This document shows, piece after piece, positions 55,039 through 63,555 of a stretch of 64,000 bases of DNA. The DNA is from Leptospira kemamanensis (lineage in GTDB: Bacteria > Spirochaetota > Leptospiria > Leptospirales > Leptospiraceae): positions 62,001-126,000 of the forward strand of contig NZ_RQGG01000050.1 in assembly GCF_004769665.1 (NCBI RefSeq), given 5' to 3'. Every line of letters begins with the position of its first letter. The first letter of the stretch is position 1. The notes under the pieces were generated by a model. That model was not told the origin of the DNA, did not search any database, and was given only the letters and a program-made list of their open reading frames with translations. Made by a program: the position numbers and the translations under genes.

Positions 55039-56022
55039 GGAAAATGGAAATTCATCCTCTTTTTTGCAATGGTTGTGGGACATATCTCCCACATCAGTGC
55101 AGTATCTCCAGAACAAACGAATTTGGGGATTTTGATCTTTGAAAACAAAGAAAACTTAAATTTTATCAATGTGGCACTCAGTAATTTGGCTCCTTCGCAA
55201 GAAGAAACACAAACGACTGCACAACCAGGAACACAAACCCCAGATCCTTCCAAAAAGAATTTGGATTTTGATTATTTCAAACTCCTAAAAGCTGCCAACC
55301 AATCTGACTTCAGTGGCAATATGTGGTACTTACAAAGTAACTATGTCTATGGATTTCGCCAACTCAGACAAGCCCAAGGGGAACTGAAAAACATCTTCGA
55401 AATCGTACTTCAAAAATACATCGAAGATGCAAGAGCACTTTTGGAAGCTGCAGCTCCATCCATCATCAGGTCAAATGATAGCAACGCCAAAGCTTTGTTA
55501 CGTTTAGGTTTTCGTGACCTTCGTTCTTCGGAAGACCTTTACACAACTGGTCTCAACTCAAGCCCACACCAATACCGTTACAAATTGACGCTCTACAAAG
55601 AAGGGATCTTGACACTCCGTCGTGCAAAACGTTTTGCCATCCTTGCGATGATTTATAGCAAAACACCGGATGAAGACAAACCAGAATACCAATACCGTTC
55701 CAATGAAGACCTAAAAGAAGCTCGTAACGAAGAAAAACAACGTAACTACGAAAAGGTGAGAGATACACTCATCAACTTCATTGAAAACAAACGTATGGAA
55801 AGAACGGTTGTTCCTCCAGGGAATCCTGATGCAAAACCTTTGGATTTACTAGAACAACACGATGACAACTACGGTTTCATCACTTCTAAAAAATTAGATC
55901 TTTTGCTTGAAGCCAATGCACAAATCAAAGAGACAGAAGGGGCAAGACGTGAGTCCGTTCCTCCAACTCCTAAGTTTGATGAAAACGGAAAAGCAATTTA
56001 TCCAGAAGAAAAGAAGAAATAA
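55036..56022 (+). CDS. exported helical protein, candidate flagellar coiling protein FcpA
   Basis: A 328-residue protein with a signal peptide (about 1-22, ending ISA). After a Pro/Thr/Gln linker (about 53-70) it is almost all helix, with long charged segments, and ends in a Pro/Lys-rich tail. The mature size is about 35 kDa. From memory, the segment NLGILIFENKENLNFINVAL and the overall size resemble the Leptospira flagellar sheath protein FcpA, but I cannot confirm this from sequence alone. If correct, it would coat the periplasmic flagellum and give it its coiled shape. It begins at an ATG with AAGG upstream and is followed two bases later by a second exported gene. Confidence 0.55.
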   Translation: MGKWKFILFFAMVVGHISHISAVSPEQTNLGILIFENKENLNFINVALSNLAPSQEETQTTAQPGTQTPDPSKKNLDFDYFKLLKAANQSDFSGNMWYLQSNYVYGFRQLRQAQGELKNIFEIVLQKYIEDARALLEAAAPSIIRSNDSNAKALLRLGFRDLRSSEDLYTTGLNSSPHQYRYKLTLYKEGILTLRRAKRFAILAMIYSKTPDEDKPEYQYRSNEDLKEARNEEKQRNYEKVRDTLINFIENKRMERTVVPPGNPDAKPLDLLEQHDDNYGFITSKKLDLLLEANAQIKETEGARRESVPPTPKFDENGKAIYPEEKKK

Positions 56023-56023
56023 G

Positions 56024-56662
56024 ATGAAGTTGTTAACAAGTGTGATCCTTCTATCCATCTCTCTTGGGCTTGTTGCCAAAAGCACCATGTCTTACAGAGA
56101 AAGGAAAAAACAATTAGATGGAAAAATCACACTTGTTCTCGATATCAAAGAACAACTGAAACTGGAACCTGAAGTAGGAAAGGCTTCTGTCGAATCGATT
56201 CGTGACCAAGTAGAAGAAACCTATCGTGTTGGAAAACGTGCCGAGATCGAAAAAGTATTAACTCTTGCGGAAGGGGAAATTCTTGTCACACAACGGAAAC
56301 TCTGTATCCCTATGGAAGAAGCGGCCAATGGACTCTACCAAAAAGCCATGGGGTTATGGATTCAAATGGAAACCGATGAAAAATCGGGGACAACTCGTTT
56401 GGAGTGGGATACAAAAGAAAAAATCCAACGTTACCTTGTGATGGCAAAAAGTGAAAAAGACCATGCCAAAGAATACTTTTTGTCAGGAAATTACCAACTT
56501 TCCCTTCATACATACAAACGTTCGCTAGTGTATAGTCTATTGACATTACGTTCCCAAAAATCAGAAATTCCAGAAACGTACCAATCTGCAGACGCTGCTT
56601 GGGTACAACCGATTTGGATGAGTCTCCACAAACAAAAGCAAAACTCCATCCAAGAAAACTAA
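56024..56662 (+). CDS. exported helical protein, 212 residues
   Basis: I recognise no family. I start at the ATG at 56024, one base after the previous stop, because a signal peptide (MKLLTSVILLSISLGLVAKS) begins there; the frame is open further upstream but overlaps the previous gene. The mature protein is highly helical and charged with one Cys (about 97) and alternating Lys/Glu. Its lockstep with the FcpA-like gene suggests that they act together in the periplasm. Confidence 0.6.
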   Translation: MKLLTSVILLSISLGLVAKSTMSYRERKKQLDGKITLVLDIKEQLKLEPEVGKASVESIRDQVEETYRVGKRAEIEKVLTLAEGEILVTQRKLCIPMEEAANGLYQKAMGLWIQMETDEKSGTTRLEWDTKEKIQRYLVMAKSEKDHAKEYFLSGNYQLSLHTYKRSLVYSLLTLRSQKSEIPETYQSADAAWVQPIWMSLHKQKQNSIQEN

Positions 56663-57915
56663 AAAATTTTCATTTTCATTCACACCAAATTTCAAAAAAT
56701 GACTGCTTAGTGAAGTTTGAATCACTTTATCGTCATTTTTTGCTCACAAGAGCCTCTCATATTCCCGTTGTAAACGAGAAAGGAGAACTTGTCGGTTTGC
56801 TTTCCAAAGAGAGAGTCCACCGCGAGTTGTCTGATTTGGGAAAAGAAAGAGAAGACCTCGACCAAATTCCAATCGAGATTTTAGAAACCGAACTAAACGA
56901 ATCAGTCATTTTATACTTCAAAGAATCTTCTCTCATCCCAGTGATTGGGATCGATGGAGAAAAAAAAGACAATTGGGACAAACCAAGATTCCTTGCTGCC
57001 TTTACCAAATTAGAATCCAAACAAATCCGTGATCCTAAACTGGACAGTATAGAATCCAAACTCGAGAAAAAAAAAGAAAACCTCGATTCCGTCCAGTGGT
57101 TTATGGAACTCATTCTCTCTCATTTTCCAGATGGTCTTTTTGCAACGGATGTCACTGGTGGAACAATCTTTTATAACGAAAGTTTTGAAAAGGATATTCT
57201 CACAAAACCATTGTTTGATGATTCGATAGAAACTGCTGAACAGTATTTACATAATTTAAACAAAGAAGTTCTCGCCACTTATCTGAAAGAACATGATTTG
57301 AGTTTGGGAAAAGAAGCAGATACCAATGTGTTAACCACGATGTTACCTGATTTGCAATCACAAGTTCGAATCATCACATTAAAAAAAGAGAAAAAGGTAG
57401 TTGGGTTTTTATATCACTTTGCATCCAGTGTCAGTGGATTTGGAAATCGGAATACAAAATCAGACTTTCCTGATTTGGATTTGGCCTTTCATTCCAAATT
57501 ACCTCTCGAATCCATTCTTACCGAAATGGAAGCACTCTATATCCATAAATCATTACAGCGGAATTCTCAAAATATCTCCCACGCTGCAAGTGAACTAGGA
57601 ATTCCGAGAACCACCTTACAAAATCGAATTCGTTTTTTAAATTTAGCAGAACGGTTTCAAAACAACAAAAAAGAAAGAGTGGTGATCCCGAGAAAACGAT
57701 CAGAAAATCAGAGCACTGGCGAAAAAACGGCTTCCTCCAAACCCAATCCATCCAAGAAAGAACCCAGTTTACTTCAGAAAAAGACAAAGAAATCCGAACC
57801 AAAATCGGTAAAAAGAGAGATACGAACCTCTTCAAACAAGAAAAAACAAGTAATTCCGAAGAAAGGAAAACAAATCACACAGAAAGCAGCGAAAAAGGCA
57901 AAAAAAAGACGTTGA
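56599..57915 (+). CDS. CBS-PAS-Fis regulator without an AAA+ domain
   Basis: A 438-residue putative regulator. A CBS-type pair (about 25-140, with HIPVVNEKGELVGLLS) is followed by a PAS domain (about 160-280, PDGLFATDVTGG), a Fis-type helix-turn-helix (about 310-350, ISHAASELGIPRTTLQNRI) and a Lys/Ser-rich tail (360-438). The order recalls sigma-54 activators, but their ATPase domain is missing, so it cannot remodel sigma-54 itself. The start is uncertain: TTG at 56599 (used) or 56614, both inside the previous gene. It may sense nucleotides through CBS and redox or ligands through PAS. Confidence 0.7.
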   Translation: MGTTDLDESPQTKAKLHPRKLKNFHFHSHQISKNDCLVKFESLYRHFLLTRASHIPVVNEKGELVGLLSKERVHRELSDLGKEREDLDQIPIEILETELNESVILYFKESSLIPVIGIDGEKKDNWDKPRFLAAFTKLESKQIRDPKLDSIESKLEKKKENLDSVQWFMELILSHFPDGLFATDVTGGTIFYNESFEKDILTKPLFDDSIETAEQYLHNLNKEVLATYLKEHDLSLGKEADTNVLTTMLPDLQSQVRIITLKKEKKVVGFLYHFASSVSGFGNRNTKSDFPDLDLAFHSKLPLESILTEMEALYIHKSLQRNSQNISHAASELGIPRTTLQNRIRFLNLAERFQNNKKERVVIPRKRSENQSTGEKTASSKPNPSKKEPSLLQKKTKKSEPKSVKREIRTSSNKKKQVIPKKGKQITQKAAKKAKKRR

Positions 57916-57996
57916 CGAAAATGGTGCAGAAACGATTTTTTCATTACCGTTTGAGAAAACACCTCCGCACTTCGCTGTTTCACTTGCATACTTAAC

Positions 57997-58026
57997 TTGC
58001 ACAAATGGTTTCCCGAATTTTATCAA
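57997..58026 (+). promoter_or_regulatory. possible promoter of rho
   Basis: TTGCAC (57997-58002) and TATCAA (58021-58026) are separated by 18 bases in the 141-base gap before rho, and would leave a leader of about 24 bases. The boxes match consensus only partly. Nothing else recognisable was seen in this gap. Confidence 0.3.
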
Positions 58027-58056
58027 ATACTCTAACAAATCAATGTAGAACAATCT

Positions 58057-59460
58057 ATGGCATCACGCAAACAAGAAGAAATCCAAGTTAATCCCCCCGA
58101 AGAACCAACTGAATACACGAATGGCATCATGGACCAAGACGATGCTTCCGAACCACCGAAACAATTCAAAAAAAAGAAAAACCGTTACGAAGGTCCAGTT
58201 CCACCACCACTTGATTTAGTGGAACTCAAGAAAAAGAACATCAATGAACTCGCAGACCTTGCCAAAGGTTTGGGAGTGGAAAACACTCATGGTTTGAAAA
58301 AACAAAACTTGATGTTTGCTCTTCTCCAAGCACAAACCGAAAAAGACGGACAAGTGCATGCAGCAGGAGTCATGGAACGACTTCCCGATGGATATGGTTT
58401 TTTACGTTCACCTGACTACAATTATGTGCCAGGTCCTGATGATATTTATGTATCTCCTTCTCAAATCAAGTTATTTGGTCTAAGAACTGGAGATACAGTA
58501 ACTGGCCTTATCCGACCACCAAAAGAAGCCGAACGATTTTTCGCGATGTTGCGAGTGGAATCCATCAATGGTTTCCCAGTAGAAGTTGCACAAAAAAGAA
58601 ATTTATTTGATAACCTAACTCCACTTTATCCTGACGAAAGGATCAATATGGAATTTGATCCAAGCCATTTGGACACACGTGTGATTGATCTTATGTGTCC
58701 CATTGGAAAAGGACAAAGAGCCCTTATCGTCGCACCACCAAGAACGGGTAAAACCGTTCTCATGCAATCGATTGCCAATGCCATCACTCGTAACCACCCT
58801 GAAATTTTTCTCATCGTTCTTCTCATTGATGAACGTCCAGAGGAAGTAACTGACATGGCACGCCATGTAAAGGGTGAAGTTGTGAGTTCGACCTTTGATG
58901 AACCAGCGCAACGCCACGTCCAAGTAGCAGAGATGGTCATCGAAAAAGCGAAACGACTTGTAGAACATGGAAAGGATGTGGTCATCCTACTTGACTCGAT
59001 TACAAGACTTGCTCGTGCGTACAACCAAGTCGTTCCTACTTCTGGAAAAATTCTTTCTGGTGGTGTGGACTCAAACGCCCTTCACAAACCAAAACGTTTT
59101 TTTGGTGCGGCTAGAAATATCGAAGAGGGTGGTTCACTCACCATCATCGCCACTGCCCTCATTGATACGGGATCCAGAATGGACGAAGTGATTTTTGAGG
59201 AATTTAAGGGAACGGGAAATATGGAAATCCATTTAGACCGAAAACTCGCCGACAAACGAATTTTCCCTGCCATCGACATCAACCGTTCCGGAACGAGGAA
59301 GGAAGAACTACTTCTGCCACAAGACACCCTCACTCGTGTCTTTATCCTCAGAAAAGTACTTTCTCCTATGAGTATCACCGAAAGTATGGAACTATTGATT
59401 GAAAAAATGCGTGGCGCGAAGACAAACGACCAATTCCTCGCCAGCATGAATACGAACTAA
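58057..59460 (+). CDS. rho: transcription termination factor Rho
   Basis: A 467-residue hexameric RNA helicase that ends transcription at Rho-dependent sites. It has the N-terminal Rho domain ([17 protein letters not shown], about 54-70), the cold-shock RNA-binding fold ([16 protein letters not shown], about 105-120), Walker A APPRTGKT (about 226-233), Walker [15 protein letters not shown] and the [10 protein letters not shown] motif. An extra charged N-terminal stretch of about 45 residues precedes the Rho domain. The sequence is otherwise complete, and rpmE follows 10 bases later. Confidence 0.97.
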   Translation: MASRKQEEIQVNPPEEPTEYTNGIMDQDDASEPPKQFKKKKNRYEGPVPPPLDLVELKKKNINELADLAKGLGVENTHGLKKQNLMFALLQAQTEKDGQVHAAGVMERLPDGYGFLRSPDYNYVPGPDDIYVSPSQIKLFGLRTGDTVTGLIRPPKEAERFFAMLRVESINGFPVEVAQKRNLFDNLTPLYPDERINMEFDPSHLDTRVIDLMCPIGKGQRALIVAPPRTGKTVLMQSIANAITRNHPEIFLIVLLIDERPEEVTDMARHVKGEVVSSTFDEPAQRHVQVAEMVIEKAKRLVEHGKDVVILLDSITRLARAYNQVVPTSGKILSGGVDSNALHKPKRFFGAARNIEEGGSLTIIATALIDTGSRMDEVIFEEFKGTGNMEIHLDRKLADKRIFPAIDINRSGTRKEELLLPQDTLTRVFILRKVLSPMSITESMELLIEKMRGAKTNDQFLASMNTN

Positions 59461-59470
59461 AAGGGCCACC

Positions 59471-59671
59471 ATGAAAACTGACATCCATCCAAAATACGTT
59501 GCTGCCAAAATTAAATGCGCTTGTGGTACTGTGATTGAAACACGTTCCACTTCCGGGGACATCAGTGTGGAAATTTGTTCCAACTGCCACCCGTTCTTCA
59601 CAGGAAAATCAAAACTTGTGGATACAACAGGCCGCGTAGACAAGTTCAAGAAAAAATACAAAATGAAGTAA
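59471..59671 (+). CDS. rpmE: 50S ribosomal protein L31
   Basis: A 66-residue protein with the L31 core. CACG (about 16-19) and CSNCHPF (about 36-42) give a zinc-binding set of Cys, so this is the zinc form. [11 protein letters not shown] closes the protein. The short stem GAGGC/GCCTC follows the stop codon at 59672-59685 without a T-run. It lies between rho and the NifU-like gene on the same strand. Confidence 0.97.
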   Translation: MKTDIHPKYVAAKIKCACGTVIETRSTSGDISVEICSNCHPFFTGKSKLVDTTGRVDKFKKKYKMK

Positions 59672-59718
59672 GAGGCATCCGCCTCACAACCGTCTAAAGA
59701 ATAACGGGGGAACAACTC

Positions 59719-60513
59719 ATGGCAGTAATGGACTTTGCTCGCTACAAAGAAATCAACGATCAAAGGATGAATTACCGTGAGATGGAAGACGCAACTGTTG
59801 TCTCCTATTACCGCAACACAGGTTGCGGAGACGGTTACCGCATCTATCTAAAGTTAAATGATCATCTCGTTGTGGAAGACGCAAGTTACACCACAACAGG
59901 TTGTGGGTTTGGAATTGTGGCACTTGCCATGGCAACCGAATACGCCAAAGGTAAGTCCCTATCCGATTTAAAAAACCTAACACCAGAAACACTCGAAATA
60001 TTATTTGAATTCCCAGAACGTAGGAAAAACTATCCAGAATCTGCTGTTGCTGCTCTCAAAAAAGCTGTAGAAGATTATGAATCTGGCCAAGGGGTTCCGA
60101 AAGAAAATCGAATCACCAAAGCACAAACGATGGAACTCCTTCACAAAGAGGGTCACCTTCGTAATGCGAAGTTATCCAGTGTGATGCTTGAGAAGGAAAA
60201 ATTAGACGGAGTTGATTTTTCTGGTGCTGACCTTCATAATGCCTTTCTTCAAAACTCTAGTTTTGTCGGTGCGAACTTCCAAGGTGCCAACCTCAAAGCT
60301 TCCTTTTTTAATGGTGCTGATTTACGGAACGCCAATTTTCGTGGGGCTGATCTCAGGTTTGCCAAATTAGCCTCTGCTAAAATAGATGGTGCTGATTTTA
60401 CGGATGCCATTTATGATATTGGAACTCGTGTAGACCATAGCCAAATGTATATCTTTGATGTGATGAAAAAAGCAGGGAAAGATCTTTATCTAAAAAAAGA
60501 GGATGGGGAATGA
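59719..60513 (+). CDS. NifU/IscU-like domain fused to pentapeptide repeats
   Basis: A 264-residue fusion. The first 125 residues follow the IscU/NifU iron-sulfur scaffold: C36 in TGCGDGY with the neighbouring Asp38, C62 in TTGCGFGI, and the helix PESAVAALKKAVEDY. In IscU the third ligand Cys comes just before that helix, but here the position is Tyr105 or a neighbour, so only two of three Cys remain. After a linker, about seven pentapeptide repeats (A-D/N-L/F-x-x; about 148-232) build a beta-helix. It is co-translated with a 62-residue gene. The role may be cluster binding or carrying rather than assembly. Confidence 0.8.
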   Translation: MAVMDFARYKEINDQRMNYREMEDATVVSYYRNTGCGDGYRIYLKLNDHLVVEDASYTTTGCGFGIVALAMATEYAKGKSLSDLKNLTPETLEILFEFPERRKNYPESAVAALKKAVEDYESGQGVPKENRITKAQTMELLHKEGHLRNAKLSSVMLEKEKLDGVDFSGADLHNAFLQNSSFVGANFQGANLKASFFNGADLRNANFRGADLRFAKLASAKIDGADFTDAIYDIGTRVDHSQMYIFDVMKKAGKDLYLKKEDGE

Positions 60514-60698
60514 AACCTGGCGATAAGGCAAAACTCACCAAACAAACCTTCCTCCACCAAGGGATTTTTATTTTTACTGGTTCCACTGTCGAAATCAAAG
60601 AGATTCATAATGAGAAGGCAATTGTCATCTACAATGACAAAGAAGGATTCCCTCACGATTTAGAGATGAATCTAACCGATTTGACTCCAGTTTCCTAA
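60510..60698 (+). CDS. small protein, 62 residues, SH3-like
   Basis: A short strand-rich protein starting MKPGDKAKL and ending in NLTDLTPVS, with a pattern like a small SH3-type barrel as in KOW or NHR-like domains. No metal or catalytic residues are visible. Its ATG overlaps the stop of the NifU-like fusion gene (ATGA), so it probably binds or assists that protein. I do not recognise a family. Confidence 0.55.
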   Translation: MKPGDKAKLTKQTFLHQGIFIFTGSTVEIKEIHNEKAIVIYNDKEGFPHDLEMNLTDLTPVS

Positions 60699-60752
60699 GT
60701 CCGATTTTCTTGACACAAAAGAAGAGAATCGTAACGTATTGTTAATCCAAGT

Positions 60753-61112
60753 ATGTTGATTCAAAGCCACCGTCAGGAAAATCACCTGTTACTCTCCATC
60801 CAAAGGGATGTCCTGATGGAAAATTCACGCGAGTTTTACCAAGAGTTTGAGAAAGCAATTGAAGGTTCCAATTTTGGGAAACTCACCATGGACTTTCATT
60901 TGGTGAAATTTTTGGATTCGAGTGGGATTGGAGCAGTGATCAAAGCATCCTCCGCCCTACACAACCGTGGTGTAGAAATTTTTGTAACCAACCTCAACAA
61001 AAATCTAAATTCTGTATTTCGTTTATCTGGACTCAACCATATCCTTTCCATTTTAACCTTGGATGAATATCTTTCTAAATTTCCTGAGTTTCAAAAAACT
61101 CTAGAGGCATAA
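60753..61112 (+). CDS. STAS-domain anti-sigma factor antagonist-like protein
   Basis: A 119-residue single STAS domain like SpoIIAA/RsbV. The switch loop LDSSGIGAV carries the Ser (56 or 57) that would be phosphorylated by a partner kinase to release or capture it. FVTNLNKNLNSVFRLSGL matches the end of the fold. No partner kinase or sigma factor is encoded nearby, so the partner is elsewhere. A TTGACA at about 60710 has no good -10 at normal distance, so the promoter is unclear. A lipoprotein gene follows 7 bases later. Confidence 0.88.
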   Translation: MLIQSHRQENHLLLSIQRDVLMENSREFYQEFEKAIEGSNFGKLTMDFHLVKFLDSSGIGAVIKASSALHNRGVEIFVTNLNKNLNSVFRLSGLNHILSILTLDEYLSKFPEFQKTLEA

Positions 61113-61119
61113 AAACCAT

Positions 61120-61884
61120 ATGAAATTCTTTCGAATTCTATTTTCTTTTGTTCTTGTGGTCAGTTCTTTTTATTCCTGTGCTTCTGGAGTAAAATCTAGA
61201 TCACTTTTGTTTCGTAGCAATGAGTTTGCTATCTATACGGTTGCCAGAGACAAAATTAATATCAAACAAGAATCCTCTGTTGCCAAAACGTTTGCTCATC
61301 CAGTAGAAATTACAGAAGATAAGATCCTGGATTTACTTGGTAATATTCGATTTCGAGAAGAAAGTTCTTATGGAGATGTGAATCAATACATCTTTGAAGA
61401 AAAGGAAATCAAAGAGTTTGCTCTCGATTTGGTAGATGGATTACAGAAATTAAAACCCAACCAAATTCTCCTTGTGATTTCCAAATACAACCCTGTGAAG
61501 TCGGTTGTTTCTCATTATTCACGAACTTCTTTTTATATTTGGTCAACTGACACTACCATCGAAATCTTGTTTGGGGAATTACAAAAAGAAATCTCTTATG
61601 ATGAACAAGGGAATTATTTTGATTGGTCTAACATTCCTGACATTCCTTTTGATCATTTCCCACAATCCACATATGTTTTACAGGGCCAAGGGTTTAACTT
61701 TAAAAAAGTAAGTGGCTTTCGTAACCGTCACTGGCTTGTGTTTGATAAAACAGATTTGGCAAAATTGAAATTTGAAAAACGAAAAAAAAGTTCCAATGAA
61801 ATTTCAAACTCAGTAGAAGCAGATCTAAAGGCTGAAAAAAAAATCATCCGTGATGAAGAAGACGGAGTATTATTAGAGGAGTAG
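61120..61884 (+). CDS. lipoprotein, 254 residues, unknown family
   Basis: A signal peptide ends in the lipobox-like FYSC (Cys20). The mature part is a mixed fold with a segment 'ILDLLGNIRFREESSYGDVN' around 70-90, strands, and a charged Lys/Glu tail. It has no family I recognise. It lies in the same direction as the STAS gene with only 7 bases between, and its end overlaps the convergent DUF342 gene by 12 bases. Envelope localisation is the only inference. Confidence 0.65.
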   Translation: MKFFRILFSFVLVVSSFYSCASGVKSRSLLFRSNEFAIYTVARDKINIKQESSVAKTFAHPVEITEDKILDLLGNIRFREESSYGDVNQYIFEEKEIKEFALDLVDGLQKLKPNQILLVISKYNPVKSVVSHYSRTSFYIWSTDTTIEILFGELQKEISYDEQGNYFDWSNIPDIPFDHFPQSTYVLQGQGFNFKKVSGFRNRHWLVFDKTDLAKLKFEKRKKSSNEISNSVEADLKAEKKIIRDEEDGVLLEE

Positions 61885-63555
61885 GTCATCCTCTTTTCTG
61901 ATCACATTTCGTTCTGTTTGAATGGAACCATCGGTTCCTAAATAAAAATGAGTTTTCCCCACAAGAGAACTCATTCCCATTCGGTAGTTTTTACCTGCTC
62001 CAAAACTTAAGTCAACTCCTGGAAACACTTCTCTTTCCACATCAACAAAGGCATCTGGATTCGGTTCATAAGAACCAAGTGCTGTTTCAAATTGTTTGAT
62101 TTGTGTTTCTAATACTTTGGTAAATTTATCGTTTGCATCTTTTAGTTTAGTGATGGTGTCTTTTTCTTCTTGAGTGAGTTCTTTTTTTTGGCTTTTTTCC
62201 ACAAGTTTTGTGAGTGTAAGTTGGACTTTGTGAAGTGTGATTTCTTTTTCCGAAATTTCTTTTTTCATTCGGTTGAGTTCATCTAAAAGTTCTGGCGGAG
62301 TTCCAATGGCCACTTTGGTTTTTGTTTCTACTACGGCACCGAGTTTGGCACAAGTAAGAGAATTACCAGCAATGATCGTTCCTCCAATCACTTCCCCACG
62401 GCCACCGATCACACGGATAAAATCTTTTGCTGAAATTTCCGAATGCATCACTGCTTCTTCCACAAAGATAGAACCTTGGGCTGTGAGTTTTCCTTGTTCT
62501 ACAAATTTTGCATAGATATTGCCTTCGGATTCGATATATCCTTCTCCTCGGCCCATAAATCCACCAGATAGAACAATGTCACCTTTGGCCTTGAGAAAGG
62601 CTTTTCCTACTGAGTTACGAATGATGATGCTGCCAGATGTGGTCAGTGCAAACCCATCTCCAATTTTCTCTTCTACGATGATGGTACCTGGAAAATCAAT
62701 ATTCCCAGTGGAATAATCCACAGCTTCTAATTGGATTACTTCATCTACTTTGATTTCCCAAGCTGCGGATAAAACAGGACGGCCTGCAATTTTGGCGTAC
62801 AGTTTGTCCTCTTTTAATTCCACATTGGGACCAAGGATCCATTCCACAGTTTTTTCTTCTTGGTAAGGAAGGATGGTTCCTGTGACCGTTTTACCATATT
62901 CACCTTTTTTAGGTGGGATTTTTTCCGCTATTAAGTCACCCGGTTTAACGGATTGGATGACACCTATGTTTTTGTAATTAATTCGTCCGTGTTCGTCTTC
63001 TTCTAACTGGGGTTTGTTGTCCGATCGGAAGTAAATTTTAATTTCGCCGTCTTTTCCAGGGATGGGAAGAACTCCTTTGGCTATGACATAAGGAACAAAA
63101 AATTCAGGATTTTTGATTTGGTTTTGGATGACGGAATCAATGATTCCTACTGAGACTCCAACGGCTGCGATTTGTTCCCGTAATTGGTATTCTGTGAGAA
63201 GAGGGCCTCCATGTTTGGGAGGGTGGAGAACCATTTTTGCTTCCATTCCATCATCACTGACACTGATGTCTGCATAAGAGGGAACGGGATCCCCTTTGGA
63301 CCAAGTGCCAATTTCGACAGGTTTGCCATCAGCAAGCACGACGATTTTTTTTAGTTGTTCGGTTTGGTAACCTTCCACTCCAAAGAGTTGAACACGTGCT
63401 AATACATCTTTGTATTCAACTTTTTTTCCCTTCGCACCTGGTTTTGTGATTTTTAAAATGGCTTTTCCGTTAGCGTTTTCGATTTGGAAGTAACCATTTT
63501 CGGAGGCTTCCAAATCTTGTAAAATTCGATCGGTATAGGAGTCTGGACCAGGCAT
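61873..63555 (-). CDS. DUF342 (FapA-like) protein
   Basis: A 560-residue cytoplasmic protein of the DUF342 family, called FapA where linked to flagella. The central part has the family's repetitive beta-helix segments (GSIIIRNSVGKAFLKAKGDI, GGFMGRGEGYIESEGNI and AQGSIFVEEAVMHSEI, about 300-370), followed by a GG-rich turn (GGRGEVIGGTI), a coiled coil (about 405-470), and a Pro/Asp-rich end. Reported members affect flagellar assembly or cell surface, but the mechanism is unclear. It begins immediately after the glycosyltransferase-like stop codon on the same strand. Confidence 0.85.
   Translation of the reverse strand: MPGPDSYTDRILQDLEASENGYFQIENANGKAILKITKPGAKGKKVEYKDVLARVQLFGVEGYQTEQLKKIVVLADGKPVEIGTWSKGDPVPSYADISVSDDGMEAKMVLHPPKHGGPLLTEYQLREQIAAVGVSVGIIDSVIQNQIKNPEFFVPYVIAKGVLPIPGKDGEIKIYFRSDNKPQLEEDEHGRINYKNIGVIQSVKPGDLIAEKIPPKKGEYGKTVTGTILPYQEEKTVEWILGPNVELKEDKLYAKIAGRPVLSAAWEIKVDEVIQLEAVDYSTGNIDFPGTIIVEEKIGDGFALTTSGSIIIRNSVGKAFLKAKGDIVLSGGFMGRGEGYIESEGNIYAKFVEQGKLTAQGSIFVEEAVMHSEISAKDFIRVIGGRGEVIGGTIIAGNSLTCAKLGAVVETKTKVAIGTPPELLDELNRMKKEISEKEITLHKVQLTLTKLVEKSQKKELTQEEKDTITKLKDANDKFTKVLETQIKQFETALGSYEPNPDAFVDVEREVFPGVDLSFGAGKNYRMGMSSLVGKTHFYLGTDGSIQTERNVIRKEDDLLL

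Noticed and set aside
60705..60752. Promoter for the STAS gene based on a TTGACA at about 60710
   Set aside because: No -10 box lies at 16-18 bases; the nearest TATTGT is 21 bases away.
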